A stretch of 64,000 bases of DNA from DASZIT01 sp963709665. Lineage in GTDB: Bacteria > Actinomycetota > Acidimicrobiia > Acidimicrobiales > RAAP-2. Of the stretch, positions 1 through 11,335 are shown piece by piece; the stretch's first letter is position 1; each line of letters begins with the position of its first letter. The DNA is taken from assembly GCA_963709665.1 (NCBI GenBank), contig CAVPWU010000001.1, positions 62,001 to 126,000 of the forward strand, read 5' to 3'. A program made the translations under genes and the position numbers. The notes beneath the pieces are model-generated. The model was not told the DNA's origin, did no database searches, and saw nothing but the letters and a program-made list of their open reading frames with translations.

Positions 1-154
1 CGGTGTCCGGTGTGGTGCGGGCGGCGGTACCGGCGCCGGCCGTGGACGCCAGGCCGAGGAGTCCGCCGGTCAGGAGGAGGATGGCCGACAGGGCGACTCC
101 CACCCACCGTCCCGCCGCCGCCACCCGCGTGTGATCACCGTCGCGCTCGTGCAT
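1..154 (-). CDS. N-terminus of a secreted or membrane-anchored protein (partial)
   Basis: The first 51 codons run off the left edge of the window. The ATG at 154 follows a purine-rich AAGGGGGGG stretch at a good distance. After a short charged start (MHERDGDHTR) comes a hydrophobic segment with leucine and glycine (residues about 17-40) ending in small residues such as STAGAG, which looks like a Sec signal peptide. The rest is missing, so no function can be given. It points the same way as the two hydrolase genes downstream and may belong to the same exported-protein group. Confidence 0.6.
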   Translation of the reverse strand, partial: MHERDGDHTRVAAAGRWVGVALSAILLLTGGLLGLASTAGAGTAARTTPDT

Positions 155-223
155 GGTCCCCCCTTGCTCTGCGTCTCCGGCCAACCTACGACCGGGCCCG
201 CCACCTGTCGAACGGCCCGGGGG

Positions 224-1879
224 TCAGGTGCCGACGACGGCCACGATGGGGGCCGGGAGGGGTACGCCGCCCAACGACCCCTCGAAGGTGGCGCTACCGC
301 CGTTGAAGAGCCCGCCGTCGGAGGCCGCCAGGGTGTAGCCGTAGCCGTCGGGGGCCACCGTCATGCCCACGATGGGCCGGTCGAGCGCCACGCTCCCGGT
401 CGACCCGTGGAAGAGGGCGTCGCCGCCGCTGAACACCCCGCCGTCGGCGGCCACCAGCCAGTACCCGTTGCCGTCCACCGTGGCGGCCATCCCCACCACC
501 GGCTTGTCCAGGGTCAGGCCTCCCGTGGACCCGTAGAAACCGGCGTCCCCGAAGGCGAAGACGCCCCCGTCGGAGGCCACCAGCCAGTAGCCCCGGTCGC
601 TGCCGGTCTGGGCCATCCCCACCACCGGCCTGTCGAGGGCGGTGCCCCCCATGGATCCGAGGAAGGGGGCGTCCCCGAAGGCGAACACCCCGCCGTCGGC
701 GGCCACCTCCCAGTACCCCCGGTCGTCCGAGGTGGGGGCGAACCCCACGATGGGGGCGTGCAGCGACAGCCCGCCGGTGGACCCGTAGAAGCCGGCGTCC
801 CCGAAGGCGAAGACGCCCCCGTCACTGGCCACCAGCCAGTAGCCGGCCCCGTCGCCGGTGGCGGCTAGGGTGACGATGGGCCGGTCGAGGTGTTGCCCGG
901 CCATGGAGCCGAAGGAGGTGGCGTCGCCGACGGTGTGCACCCCGCCGGCGGCGTCGGCCAGCCAGGCGCCCTGGCCGCCACCCCGTCGCCACCGGTCGAT
1001 GGCCTGCTCGAAGTCGCCGGCGATGTGCGCGTGGCCGGCGTCGTTGGCGTGGATACTCAGGGCACTGCCGTCGCACATGTAGGTCCACTCACAGGTCCGG
1101 GCCACGTTCTGGGGGACCGTGGCCCCGTTCCATCGCCCGGTCATGACGAAGTCGCGGGTGGCGAAGGACCCTTCCACGTCGACCGGGATGGCGCCCCCGG
1201 CGCCGTAGAGCTGGGTCAGGGCGCTGTTGAGGGTGTTGAACGGCGCGGCCACCTCCGTCGTCAGTCCTGGCCCGGCCAACCCGTCCACCACCCAGTCGGC
1301 CAGGAACGGGTTGTAATAGTCCATCCCGAAGATGGGCACCCCGGGAGCCGCGGTCTCCAACGCTTGCAGGATGATCGGCAGATCGGTGGCGACCTGGGAC
1401 AGGCCGGCAGTGTCACATCCGGGTCCCACCGGGACCCCGGAATAGCACCGGCCGATGTCGTTGATCCCGATGTCGATGGTGACGTAGCGGACGCTTCCCG
1501 GATGGTCACGGAGGAACGCCTCGGCGTCACCCAACTGGGTGCCGGTGACGTAGGAGCACCCGGGCCCGCTGATCATGGAGCTGGTGGTGGCACCGGAACA
1601 GGCGAGGTCCTCCACCCGCAACCCCGGGAACGACGAAGACTCGGCGGCGGCGATCTGGTCGACATAGCCGAGCGAGTTGGTGGTGGCCCCGACGCCGGCG
1701 GCCAGGGAGTCGCCCAGCGACAGCTGGTAGGCGGGGCCGCTCGCCTGCGGCACCGAGGAGGCACCTACGGCCGGGACGGCCAGGATCCCGGCCGCCAGCA
1801 GGCCGAGCGCCACCAGGACGGGAACGGCGGTCCGTGCCACCACGGACCGGTAGCCGGGCTCGTGCGTCGGGGGCCGCAT
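224..1879 (-). CDS. Secreted SGNH/GDSL hydrolase with C-terminal propeller-like repeats (copy A)
   Basis: Predicted extracellular lipase/esterase-type hydrolase of 551 residues. A hydrophobic export segment spans about residues 15-40. The SGNH domain (about 50-300) has block I GDSL with nucleophile Ser58, a GIND block with Asn140 and a C-terminal NDAGH motif with Asp280 and His283. From about 305 to the end there are five to six repeats of about 48 residues built on DGGVFAFGDA and FYGSTGG, a pattern seen in exported actinobacterial proteins that may form a beta-propeller. The substrate is unknown. The ATG at 1879 follows AGAAGG, and a GACGAT element lies 8 nt upstream, just as in the neighbouring paralogue. 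It is the downstream half of a tandem duplication. Confidence 0.85.
   Translation of the reverse strand: MRPPTHEPGYRSVVARTAVPVLVALGLLAAGILAVPAVGASSVPQASGPAYQLSLGDSLAAGVGATTNSLGYVDQIAAAESSSFPGLRVEDLACSGATTSSMISGPGCSYVTGTQLGDAEAFLRDHPGSVRYVTIDIGINDIGRCYSGVPVGPGCDTAGLSQVATDLPIILQALETAAPGVPIFGMDYYNPFLADWVVDGLAGPGLTTEVAAPFNTLNSALTQLYGAGGAIPVDVEGSFATRDFVMTGRWNGATVPQNVARTCEWTYMCDGSALSIHANDAGHAHIAGDFEQAIDRWRRGGGQGAWLADAAGGVHTVGDATSFGSMAGQHLDRPIVTLAATGDGAGYWLVASDGGVFAFGDAGFYGSTGGLSLHAPIVGFAPTSDDRGYWEVAADGGVFAFGDAPFLGSMGGTALDRPVVGMAQTGSDRGYWLVASDGGVFAFGDAGFYGSTGGLTLDKPVVGMAATVDGNGYWLVAADGGVFSGGDALFHGSTGSVALDRPIVGMTVAPDGYGYTLAASDGGLFNGGSATFEGSLGGVPLPAPIVAVVGT
241..380. repeat. Near-identical 3' end of hydrolase copy A (pairs with 1961-2100)
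   Basis: These 140 bases match 1961-2100 with eight mismatches by eye, at a constant offset of 1720. They encode the last repeats of the two tandem hydrolases. The match is closer than the rest of the genes, which suggests recent gene conversion or strong selection on this end. Confidence 0.8.
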
Positions 1880-1943
1880 ACCCTTCTATCGTCACGACGT
1901 CCGCCGCACTCAAGCGCGGGCGTCGTCGAGCCGGCCCTCCTGT

Positions 1944-3602
1944 TCAGGTGCTGACCACCGCCACGATGGGGGCCGGGAGGGGTGCGCCGCCCAGCGACCC
2001 GTTGAAGGTGGCGCTCCCGCCGTTGAAGAGCCCGCCGTCGGAGGCCGCCAGGGTGTAGCCGTAGCCGTCGGGGGCGACGGTCATGCCCACGATGGGGCGG
2101 GCTAGGACCACCCCTCCGGTCGACCCGTGGAAGACGGCGTCACCGGCGCAAACCACCCCGCCGTCTGCCGCCACCAGCCAGTACCCATTGCCGTCGGCGG
2201 TGGCCGCCATCCCCACCACCGGGGCGTGGAGGGTGCCGTCCCCGACGGCGCCGAAGTGCCCGGCGTCCCCGAACGCGAAGACGCTCCCGTCGGAGGCGAC
2301 CAGCCAGTACCCCTGGTCGCTGCCGGTCTGGGCCATCCCCACCACCGGCCAGTGGGGGGTGGTGGCGGAGACTGAGCCGAGGTTGGGGGCGTCCCCGAAG
2401 GCGAACACCCGGCCGTCGGAGGCCACCTCCCAGTAACCCCGGTCGTCCCGGGTGGGTGTGAAGTCGACGATGGAGTCGGTGGGCTGCAGCCCGCCGGTGG
2501 AACCGAAGTAGCCGGCGTCGCCGAAGGCGAAGATGCCTCCGTCCGAGGCCACCAGCCAGTACCCGTTGCCGTCCTGGGTGGCCGCCATGGTGACGATCGG
2601 TCGGTCGAGGCGCTGACCGGCCATCGATCCGAAGAACGGGGCGTCGCCCAAGGTGTGGACGCCGCCGGCGGCGTCAACCAGCCAGGTGCCCCGGCCCCCG
2701 CCACGCTGCCACCGGCCGATGGCCTGCTCGAAGTCACCGGCGATCAGGGTGTGACCGGCGTCGTTGGCGTGGACGCTGAGGGCACTGCCGTCGCACATGT
2801 GGGTCCACCGGCAGATGCGGGCCACGTTCTGGGGCACGGTGGCGGCGTCCCACCTCCCGGTCAGCGCCGAGTCCTGGGAGGCGAAGCTCCCCTGGACGTC
2901 GACGGGGATGGCGCCGGCGGCGCCGTAGGTCTGGGTCAGGGCGCTGTTGAGGGCGGTGAACACCGGGGCGATCTGCTCGGCCACCTGCGCCCCGACGGTC
3001 CCGCCCCCCACCCAGTCGGCCAGGAACGGGTCGTAGGAGTCCATGCCGAAGATGGGCACGCCGGGGGCCGCCGTCTGGAGCCCCCGGACGATGGCCGGCA
3101 GCTGGCTGGTGATGTCGGACAGGCCGGCGGGGACGCAGGCCGGGCTCAGGACAGGCTGGTCGTTGTAGCACCGGCCGATGTTGTTGATCCCGATGTCCAG
3201 GGTGATGTAGCGGACGCTGCCGGGATGGTCTCGGAGGAAGGCCTCGGCGTCCCCCATCTGGGTGCCGGTGGCGTAGGAGCACCCGGGCCCGTCCAGCATC
3301 GAGCCGGTGGTCGCCCCGGCACACGCCAGGTTCTTCACCTGCAGGTCGGGGATGGACGAGGACTCGGCGGCGGCGATCTGGTCGGGGTAGCCGAGAGCGT
3401 CGGTGGAGGCCCCGACTCCGGCGGCCAGCGAGTCGCCCAGCGACAGCTGGTAGGAGGTGCCGTCGAACTCGTGCGAGAGCGAGGCCCACACGGAGGGCGC
3501 CGCCAGGAGCAAGCTGGCCACCAGGGCACTGACGGCGGCCACCACGGTGACGGCGCGGGCGAACCCCAGGAGCTGGCGGCGCCGGCGCCGGGGGATCCTC
3601 AT
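1944..3602 (-). CDS. Secreted SGNH/GDSL hydrolase with C-terminal propeller-like repeats (copy B)
   Basis: Paralogue of the gene that follows it, of nearly equal length (552 residues) and the same architecture. An Arg-rich start and hydrophobic segment (about 13-40) suggest export. GDSL has Ser58 at the same position as in copy A, followed by GINNIGRC (block III variant, GINN instead of GIND) and HANDAGH. The repeat array starts near residue 300, but several repeats have diverged (for example DGRVFAFGDA and DGSVFAFGDA). The last 45 or so residues are almost identical to copy A. The ATG at 3602 has GACGAT 8 nt upstream and little Shine-Dalgarno, so it may be nearly leaderless. The ilv promoter diverges from it. 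Confidence 0.85.
   Translation of the reverse strand: MRIPRRRRRQLLGFARAVTVVAAVSALVASLLLAAPSVWASLSHEFDGTSYQLSLGDSLAAGVGASTDALGYPDQIAAAESSSIPDLQVKNLACAGATTGSMLDGPGCSYATGTQMGDAEAFLRDHPGSVRYITLDIGINNIGRCYNDQPVLSPACVPAGLSDITSQLPAIVRGLQTAAPGVPIFGMDSYDPFLADWVGGGTVGAQVAEQIAPVFTALNSALTQTYGAAGAIPVDVQGSFASQDSALTGRWDAATVPQNVARICRWTHMCDGSALSVHANDAGHTLIAGDFEQAIGRWQRGGGRGTWLVDAAGGVHTLGDAPFFGSMAGQRLDRPIVTMAATQDGNGYWLVASDGGIFAFGDAGYFGSTGGLQPTDSIVDFTPTRDDRGYWEVASDGRVFAFGDAPNLGSVSATTPHWPVVGMAQTGSDQGYWLVASDGSVFAFGDAGHFGAVGDGTLHAPVVGMAATADGNGYWLVAADGGVVCAGDAVFHGSTGGVVLARPIVGMTVAPDGYGYTLAASDGGLFNGGSATFNGSLGGAPLPAPIVAVVST
1961..2100. repeat. Near-identical 3' end of hydrolase copy B (pairs with 241-380)
   Basis: Direct-repeat partner of 241-380. 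See that entry for the comparison. Confidence 0.8.
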
Positions 3603-3658
3603 GAGTCCCTATCGTCAGATTCCGGCGGCCGCTCAAGAGCCGGTTCCCGCCGGCCCCC

Positions 3659-3687
3659 TTGTCGGGAGCGCCGCGGCGTGTCAGAAT
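3659..3687 (+). promoter_or_regulatory. Promoter of the ilv leader and ilvBNC
   Basis: TTGTCG (3659-3664) and CAGAAT (3682-3687) are separated by exactly 17 bases. The predicted start falls at about 3694-3696, on or just before the ATG of the leader peptide, so the leader is probably translated from a leaderless or nearly leaderless mRNA. There is no Shine-Dalgarno between the -10 and the ATG. Confidence 0.6.
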
Positions 3688-3695
3688 GTCGGACC

Positions 3696-3746
3696 ATGCG
3701 TACCAGCCCGATCACCGACCGCATCGCCCTGGTACTTATCTCGTAG
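3696..3746 (+). CDS. ilv operon leader peptide (attenuation)
   Basis: A 16-codon ORF with the product MRTSPITDRIALVLIS. Six of the 16 codons are Ile, Leu or Val, and five of these fall within the run I-A-L-V-L-I just before the Ser and stop. A strong intrinsic terminator starts 34 nt after the stop and ilvB follows. This is the classical layout of ribosome-mediated attenuation of branched-chain amino acid genes, also known for actinobacterial ilvBNC operons. When charged Ile/Leu/Val tRNAs are scarce the ribosome should stall in the run and allow readthrough into ilvB. The ORF is too short for ordinary gene callers. Confidence 0.8.
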   Translation: MRTSPITDRIALVLIS

Positions 3747-3780
3747 CGCACGCGACGATCTCTCGCCGTGTGCGCCCTCC

Positions 3781-3810
3781 GACCTCCCAGACGGGAGGTC
3801 GTTTTCGTTT
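3781..3810 (+). terminator. ilv attenuator (intrinsic terminator)
   Basis: GACCTCCC (3781-3788), loop AGAC, then GGGAGGTC (3793-3800) form a perfect 8-bp stem followed by GTTTTCGTTT. A T-rich run is rare in this GC-rich sequence. It lies between the leader peptide stop and ilvB, as an attenuator should. Confidence 0.85.
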
Positions 3811-3882
3811 GCCACCACCCGTTCGACCACCGACCCACTCACCGACCATCACACCGACCATCGTCGACAAGGGAGCACCCCG

Positions 3883-5709
<1,827 letters not shown>

Positions 5710-5710
<1 letters not shown>

Positions 5711-6278
5711 TGTCCGTCTACGGCACCGACAAGCGCCACCACACCCTCACCGTGCTGGTGGAGAACAAGGCCGGGGTGCTGGCCCGGGTGGCCGGCCTGT
5801 TCTCCCGGCGCGGGCTACAACATCTTCAGCCTGGCGGTGGCCCCGCCGGACGACGAGCGGTTCAGCCGGATCACCATCGTGGTGGACGTGGAGTCGGCCC
5901 CGCTCGACCAGATCATGAAGCAGCTGGACAAGCTGATCCCGGTGGTGTCGATCACCGAGCTGGACCCGTCCTCGGCCCGCGAGCGGGAGCTGCTGCTGGC
6001 CACCGTCGAGGCCGGCCCCGAGATCCGGGGCCAGGTCATCCAGCTGGTCGGGGTGTTCGAGGGCAAGATCGTCGACGTCGGCCACGACCGCCTGACCGTG
6101 ATGCTGGCCGGCGCCCCCACCAAGCTGGACGACTTCGAGGACCTCATCCGCAGCTACGGCATCGTCGAGCTGCAGCGGACCGGCCGGGTGGCGTTGCCTA
6201 TGCTCGACCGTTCCGACCGTTCCCCCACGAGCGCCAACGTGCTCGGCTTCGCACCCCGACACAGAGAAGGCAGGTTGA
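5710..6278 (+). CDS. ilvN: Acetolactate synthase regulatory (small) subunit (frameshifted)
   Basis: Regulatory partner of IlvB that binds valine through an N-terminal ACT domain. The start MSVYGTDKRHHTLTVLVENK is followed by GVLARVAGLFSRRG. One extra G near 5812 breaks the frame, and it resumes with FSLAVAPPDDERFSRI through SYGIVELQRTGRVAL near 6196, the usual end of IlvN. No stop occurs there in this frame, and the ORF runs into ilvC. A further indel is therefore likely between about 6196 and 6278, and the end given here is the first stop in the alternative frame. The start is coupled to ilvB. Confidence 0.75.
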
Positions 6279-6283
6279 GACCG

Positions 6284-7313
6284 ATGGCCACGCTGTACTA
6301 CGAGAAGGACGCCGACCCCAGCCTCATCGGCAACCGCAAGGTGGCGGTGATCGGCTACGGCTCCCAGGGCCACGCCCACGCCCTCAACCTGTCCGAGTCG
6401 GGGTCGACGTCCGGGTCGGCCTGCGCGAGGGCTCGTCGTCCGAGGCCAAGGCCGAGGAGGCCGGCCTGCGGGTGCTGTCGGTGGCCGACGCCGCCGCCGA
6501 GGCCGACGTCATCATGATCCTGCTGCCCGACACCGAGCAGGCCGTCGGTCTACGAGGCGGAGATCGCCCCCCACCTGCAGGCCGGGGACGCCCTCTTCTT
6601 CGCCCACGGCTTCAACATCCGCTTCGGCCTCATCACCGCCGCCCGACGGCGTGGACGTGGCCATGGTCGCCCCCAAGGGGCCGGGCCACCTGGTGCGGCG
6701 CACCTACACCGAGGGCGGCGGCGTGCCGTCCCTGGTGGCGGTGTCGGCCGACCCGTCGGGCAAGGCCCACGACCTGGCCCTGTCCTACGCCCACGCCATC
6801 GGGGCCACCCGGGCCGGGGTGCTCGACACCACCTTCGCCGAGGAGACCGAGACCGACCTGTTCGGCGAGCAGGTGGTGCTGTGCGGCGGCCTGACCGCCC
6901 TGGTCCAGGCCGGCTACGAGACGCTGGTGGACGCCGGCTACCAGCCGGAGTCGGCCTACTTCGAGTGCCTCCACGAGCTCAAGCTCATCGTCGACCTCAT
7001 GTACGAGCAGGGGATCAGCCGGCATGCGCTTCTCCATCTCCGACACCGCCGAGTACGGCGACCTGACCCGGGGCCCCCGGGTCATCAACGACGCCGTGCG
7101 CCAGGAGATGCGGCCGGATCCTCGCCGAGATCCAGGACGGCACCTTCGCCAAGGAGTGGGTGGCGGAGAACGCCGCCGGCCGCCCCAACTACAAGGCGCT
7201 GCGCCAGGCCGGGCTCGACCACCCCATCGAGAAGGTGGGCGCCGAGCTCCGGGACATGATGCCCTTCGTCACGCGCCGGCAAGCAGAAGATCCAGGACAT
7301 CTCGGGCGGCTGA
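6284..7313 (+). CDS. ilvC: Ketol-acid reductoisomerase (frameshifted)
   Basis: NADPH- and Mg-dependent isomerisation and reduction of acetohydroxy acids, the second step of the pathway. MATLYYEKDADPSLIG is followed by the nucleotide-binding VIGYGSQGHAHALNL, PKGPGHLVRRTYTEGGG with an active-site region, the helical domain (CGGLTALVQAGYETLVDAGY, LKLIVDLMYEQGI) and the ending KQKIQDISGG. Indels near 6404, 6547, 6643, 7030, 7113 and 7272 break the frame. With those repaired the protein has the usual length of class I IlvC (about 340). AGAAGG lies 13 nt upstream of the ATG. It is the third gene of the attenuated operon and converges on serC 14 nt away. Confidence 0.88.
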
Positions 7314-7327
7314 GCCGGGCCCGGCCG

Positions 7328-8473
7328 TCAGGAGGCCAGGGCACCCACCACGTAGTTGATGGCAGCCGCACAGCGCCGCGACGTCGTCGGGCTCGATGGC
7401 GGGGAACATGGCGATGCGGAGCTGGTTGCGGCCGAGCTTGCGGTAGGGCTCGGTGTCGACGATGCCGTTGGCCCGGAGGACCTTGGCCACGGTGGCGGCG
7501 TCGACGCCGTCGTCGAAGTCGATGGTGCCGACGACGTGGCTGCGCTCCTCGGCCTTGGCGACGAACGGGGTGGCGAAGTCGGAGGCCTCGGCCCAGCCGT
7601 AGAGGATCTCGGCGGAGCGGTCGCAGCGGCCGGCCGAGAACTCGAGCCCGCCGTTGTCGTTCATCCACTGCACCTGGTTGTCGAAGAGGAACAGGGTGGC
7701 CAGGGCCGGGGTGTTGTAGGTCTGGTCGAGCTTGGAGTTGTCGAGGGCGATGGTGAGGTCCATCGAGGCCGGCACCCACCGGCCGGTCGCCTCGATGGCG
7801 GCGATCCGGTCCTGGGCGGCGGGGGAGAGGAGCGCCACCCACAGGCCACCGTCGGAGCCGAAGCACTTCTGGGGGGCGAAGTAGTAGGCGTCGAACTTGG
7901 CGGGGTCGACCCGGAGGCCGCCGGCCCCCGAGGTGGCGTCCACCGCCACCAGGCCCCGGCGCGCCGGCCGGGCGGGTGATCTCCATCATCACGCCGGTGG
8001 AGGTCTCGTTGTGGGTGAGGGCGTAGAGGTCGACGTCCTCGCCGGGCCACCGCCTCGGGGTGGGTACCCGACCTCGGAGGCGATGATCTCCGGCTCGTCC
8101 AGGTGGGGGGCGGCGGCCGCCGCGGTGGCGAACTTGGAGGAGAACTCCCCGAAGCTCAGGTGCTGGCTCTTCTGCTCGATGAGGCGGAAGGTGGCGGCGT
8201 CCCAGAAGCAGGTGGTCCCGCCGTTGCCGAGCACCACCTCGTAGCCGTCGGGCAGGGAGAACAGCTCGCCGGAGCCCCGACCGGAGGCTGCCCACCACCG
8301 ACTTGACCGTCTTCTGGCGGTGGCTGGTGCCCAGAAAGTGGCCGGCGGACTTGGCCAGGGCCTCGACGGCGTCGGGCCGGACCTTGGAGGGACCCGCACC
8401 CGAACCGCCCGTCGGCGGGGAGGAGATGGGTCGGAATGGCGATGTCGGGGGTGTCGGTCACGTATGGAATCAT
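7328..8473 (-). CDS. serC: Phosphoserine aminotransferase, actinobacterial type (frameshifted)
   Basis: PLP enzyme converting 3-phosphohydroxypyruvate and glutamate to phosphoserine. DTPDIAIPTHLLPADGRFGC near the start, LPDGYEVVLGNGGTTCFWDA, LYALTHNETSTGVMMEI and the cofactor-lysine region YYFAPQKCFGSDGGLW match the actinobacterial SerC type. The ATG at 8473 gives MIPYVTDTP; a GTG three codons on is an alternative start. At least six single-base indels lie between about 7365 and 8410. The last one changes the expected ending AINYVVGALAS. It converges on ilvC and diverges from an aminotransferase gene. SerA lies 1.3 kb away, so serine synthesis genes cluster here. Confidence 0.82.
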
Positions 8474-8479
8474 GGCACC

Positions 8480-9702
8480 ATGGCACCTCGAACCGGAAAC
8501 CGCGTCTCGCACGCGCGGCGGCCGTCGCCCCGTCGGCCACCCTGGCCGTCGACGCCAAGGCCAAGGCCCTCAAGGCCGCAGGGGGAGAACGTCATCGGCT
8601 TCGGGGCCGGCGAGCCCGACTTCCCGACGCCGGCCCACATCGTCGAGGCCGCCGTGGTGGCCTGCCGGGACCCGCAAGACCACAAGTACACCCCGACCAG
8701 CGGGCCTGCCCGAGCTCCGGGAGGCCCTGGCGGACGAAGACCCGCCGGGACTCCGGGCCTGGTGGTCACCGCCGTCCCAGGTGCTGGTGACCAACGGCGG
8801 CAAGCAGGCCGTCGCCAACGCCTTCGCCACCCTGCTCGACCCGGGCGACGAGGTGCTGGTGCCTGGCCCCCTACTGGACCACCTACCCGGAGGTCGATCG
8901 CCCTGGCCGGTGGCGTCCCGGTGGTGGTCGAGCCCCGACGAGTCGACCGGCTTCCGGGCCGCGGTGGAGCGACCTGGAGGCCGCCCGTACCGACCGCACC
9001 AAGCTGCTGCTCTTCGTCTCGCCGTCCAACCCGACCGGGGCGGTCTACCCGCGGGCGGAGATCGAGGCCATCGGCCGCTGGGCGGTGGAGCACGGGCTGT
9101 GGGTGCTCACCGACGAGATCTACGAGCACCTGGTCTACGGGGGCGCCGAGCACCACTCGATGCCGGTGGTGGTGCCCGAGCTGGCCGACACCTGCGTGGT
9201 GGTCAACGGGGTGGCCAAGACCTACGCCATGACCGGCTGGCGGGTGGGGTGGATGATCGGTCCCACCGACGTCATCACCGCCGCCACCAACCTCCAGTCC
9301 CACGAGACCTCCAACGTGGCCAACGTGTCCCAGCGGGCCGCCCTGGCCGCCGTCTCCGGTGACCTGGTGGCGGTGGCGGAGATGCGCGCCGCCTTCGACC
9401 GGCGCCGGACCACCATCCACCGGATGCTCAACGAGATCGATGGCGTCACCTGCATCGAGCCGGAGGGCGCTTTCTACGCCTTCCCGTCGGTGACCGGCCT
9501 CTACGGGCGGGAGATCCGGGGCCGCACGGCCAACTCCAGCGCCGAGCTGGCCGAGCTGGCCATCGACGAGGCCAAGGTGGCGGTGGTGCCCGGCGAGGCG
9601 TTCGGCGCCCCCGGGTACTTCCGGATGTCCTACGCCCTGGGGGACGAGGACCTGGTCGAAGGCGTGACCCGGCTGGCCAAGCTGTTCGGTGACGCCGCCT
9701 AG
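8480..9702 (+). CDS. Class I aminotransferase, aspartate aminotransferase type (N-terminal half frameshifted)
   Basis: Fold-type I PLP transaminase, probably using aspartate or a related amino acid. Visible motifs are IGFGAGEPDFPTPAHI, VTNGGKQAVANAFATLLDPG, SPSNPTGAVYP, LTDEIYEHLVYG and the lysine motif VAKTYAMTGWRVGW. The part from about 9070 to the stop is one clean frame. Between 8510 and 9070 there are at least seven indels, usually an extra G or C. The start is uncertain: ATG 8480 gives MAPRTGNRVSH and fits after removing one base, while ATG 8472 is in another frame. The exact substrate cannot be told from sequence. Confidence 0.82.
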
Positions 9703-9758
9703 ACCGGCGGTCCACCGGAACCCGATCGTTTTCACCGTCTCCGAGAGGAAGGAACACC

Positions 9759-11325
9759 ATGGGTAGGGTGCTGGTCACCGAGAAGTTGGCCCAGCCCGGA
9801 CTGGACCTGATGGCCGAGGCCGGCCACGAGGTCGACGTCCAGCTGGGACTGTCCCCCGAGGAGCTGGTGGCGGCCATCGTCGGGGCCCAGGCCCTGGTCA
9901 TCCGGTCGGCCACCACGGTCACCGCCGAGGTCCTCGCCGCCGGCACCGACCTGGTGGTGGTGGGCCGGGCCGGCATCGGGCTCGACAACGTCGACGTCGC
10001 CGCCGCCACCGAGCGGGGGGTGATGGTGGTCAACGCCCCGCAGTCCAACATCCTGTCGGCCGCCGAGCAGGCCATGGCCCTGCTGCTGGCCCAGGCCCGC
10101 AACATCCCCCAGGCCCACGCCGCCCTGGTGGCCGGGAAGTGGGAGCGCTCGAAGTGGGAGGGCGTGGAGCTCTACGGCAAGACGCTGGGCGTGGTCGGCC
10201 TCGGCCGGGTGGGCGCCCTGGTGGCCCAGCGGGCCCTGGCCTTCGGCATGCACCTGGTGGCCTACGACCCCTTCGTCTCCGCCGACCGGGCCAAGCACAT
10301 GGGGGTGGAGCTGATGAGCCTCGAGGAGCTGATGGCCACCTCGGACTTCGTCACCGTCCACCTGCCGAAGAACGCCGAGACCCTCGGGCTGATCGGTGCC
10401 GACCTCCTGGCCAAGGCCAAGCCCGGGATCCGGATCATCAACACCGCCCGGGGCGGCATCGTGGACGAGGAGGCGCTGGCCGAGGCCATCCGCTCCGGCG
10501 TGGTGCAGGGGGCCGGCCTCGACGTCTTCGCCAAGGAGCCCACCACCGAGTCGCCCCTCTTCGAGCTGCCCGTCGGTGGTCGTGGCCCCCCACCTGGGGG
10601 CGTCCACCGCCGAGGCCCAGGACAAGGCGGGCGTCACCATCGCCGAGCAGGTCAACCTGGCCCTGGCCGGGGACTTCGTGCCCTTCGCCGTCAACGTGTC
10701 GGCCGGGGACGTCTCCGAGACGGTCCGCCCCTTCATGGGGGTGGCCGAGCAGCTGGGCCGGATCTTCTCGTGCCTCCACGACGGGCTGCCCGACTCGCTG
10801 GAGATCGAGTTCCAGGGTGGCCTGGCCGGCTCCGGAACCGGCATCCTCACCCTCTCGGTGCTGAAGGGCGTGTTCGCGGCCGGCACCGCCGAGCCGGTGT
10901 CCTACGTCAACGCCCCCCAGCTGGCTGCCGAGCGGGGTCTCGAGGTCCGGGAGACGTCGACGGCCACCGCTCACGACTACGTCAACCTGATCACCCTGCG
11001 CAGCGCCAGCCACTCGGTGGCCGGCACCCTCACCGGGCCCCGCACCGAGCCCCGGCTGGTGATGGTGGACGACCACACGGTGGAGGTGCCGCCCGCCCCC
11101 CACATGGTGGTGGTCCGCAACGACGACCGGGCCGGGATGGTCGGGGTGGTGGGCACCATCCTGGGCAACGCCGGGGTGTCCATCTCGTCGATGGCGGTGG
11201 GGCCGTCGGCCACGGGCAACACCGCCCTGATGGTGCTCTCCACCGACCGCCTGGTGCCCGACGACGCCCTCGGCGAGCTGCGCCGGTCGGCCGGCATCAG
11301 CGACGTCCACACCCTCCAGTCGTAG
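9759..11325 (+). CDS. serA: D-3-phosphoglycerate dehydrogenase with ASB and ACT domains (one frameshift)
   Basis: Catalyses the first step of serine synthesis, NAD-dependent oxidation of 3-phosphoglycerate. The ATG at 9759 follows GAGAGGAAGGA. Residues to about 100 and 290-315 form the substrate domain, with the NAD domain between them (GVVGLGRVGALVA, NTARGGIVDEE, PHLGAST). The C-terminal half contains the allosteric substrate-binding domain and an ACT domain (MVVVRNDDRAGMVGVVGTIL), as in the long mycobacterial-type SerA that serine inhibits. A single extra C near 10571 (in CTGCCCGTCGGTGG) breaks the frame just before the catalytic His motif. Everything after it is intact, so this is probably a sequence error. 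Confidence 0.92.
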
Positions 11326-11335
11326 GGGCGGGCGG

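Noticed and set aside
890..1954. Long open frames opposite real genes here and at many other places (for example 2655-3746, 27550-28839 and 60575-62749)
   Set aside because: They are antisense shadows typical of DNA with about 70% GC: Gly/Arg/His-rich, no motifs, and each lies over a well supported gene.
5837..6517. An open frame that runs from IlvN straight into IlvC, as if the two were fused
   Set aside because: Both proteins are otherwise of normal length, a ribosome site and an ATG precede IlvC, and this interval is full of indels. A lost ilvN stop from a base error is simpler than a fusion.
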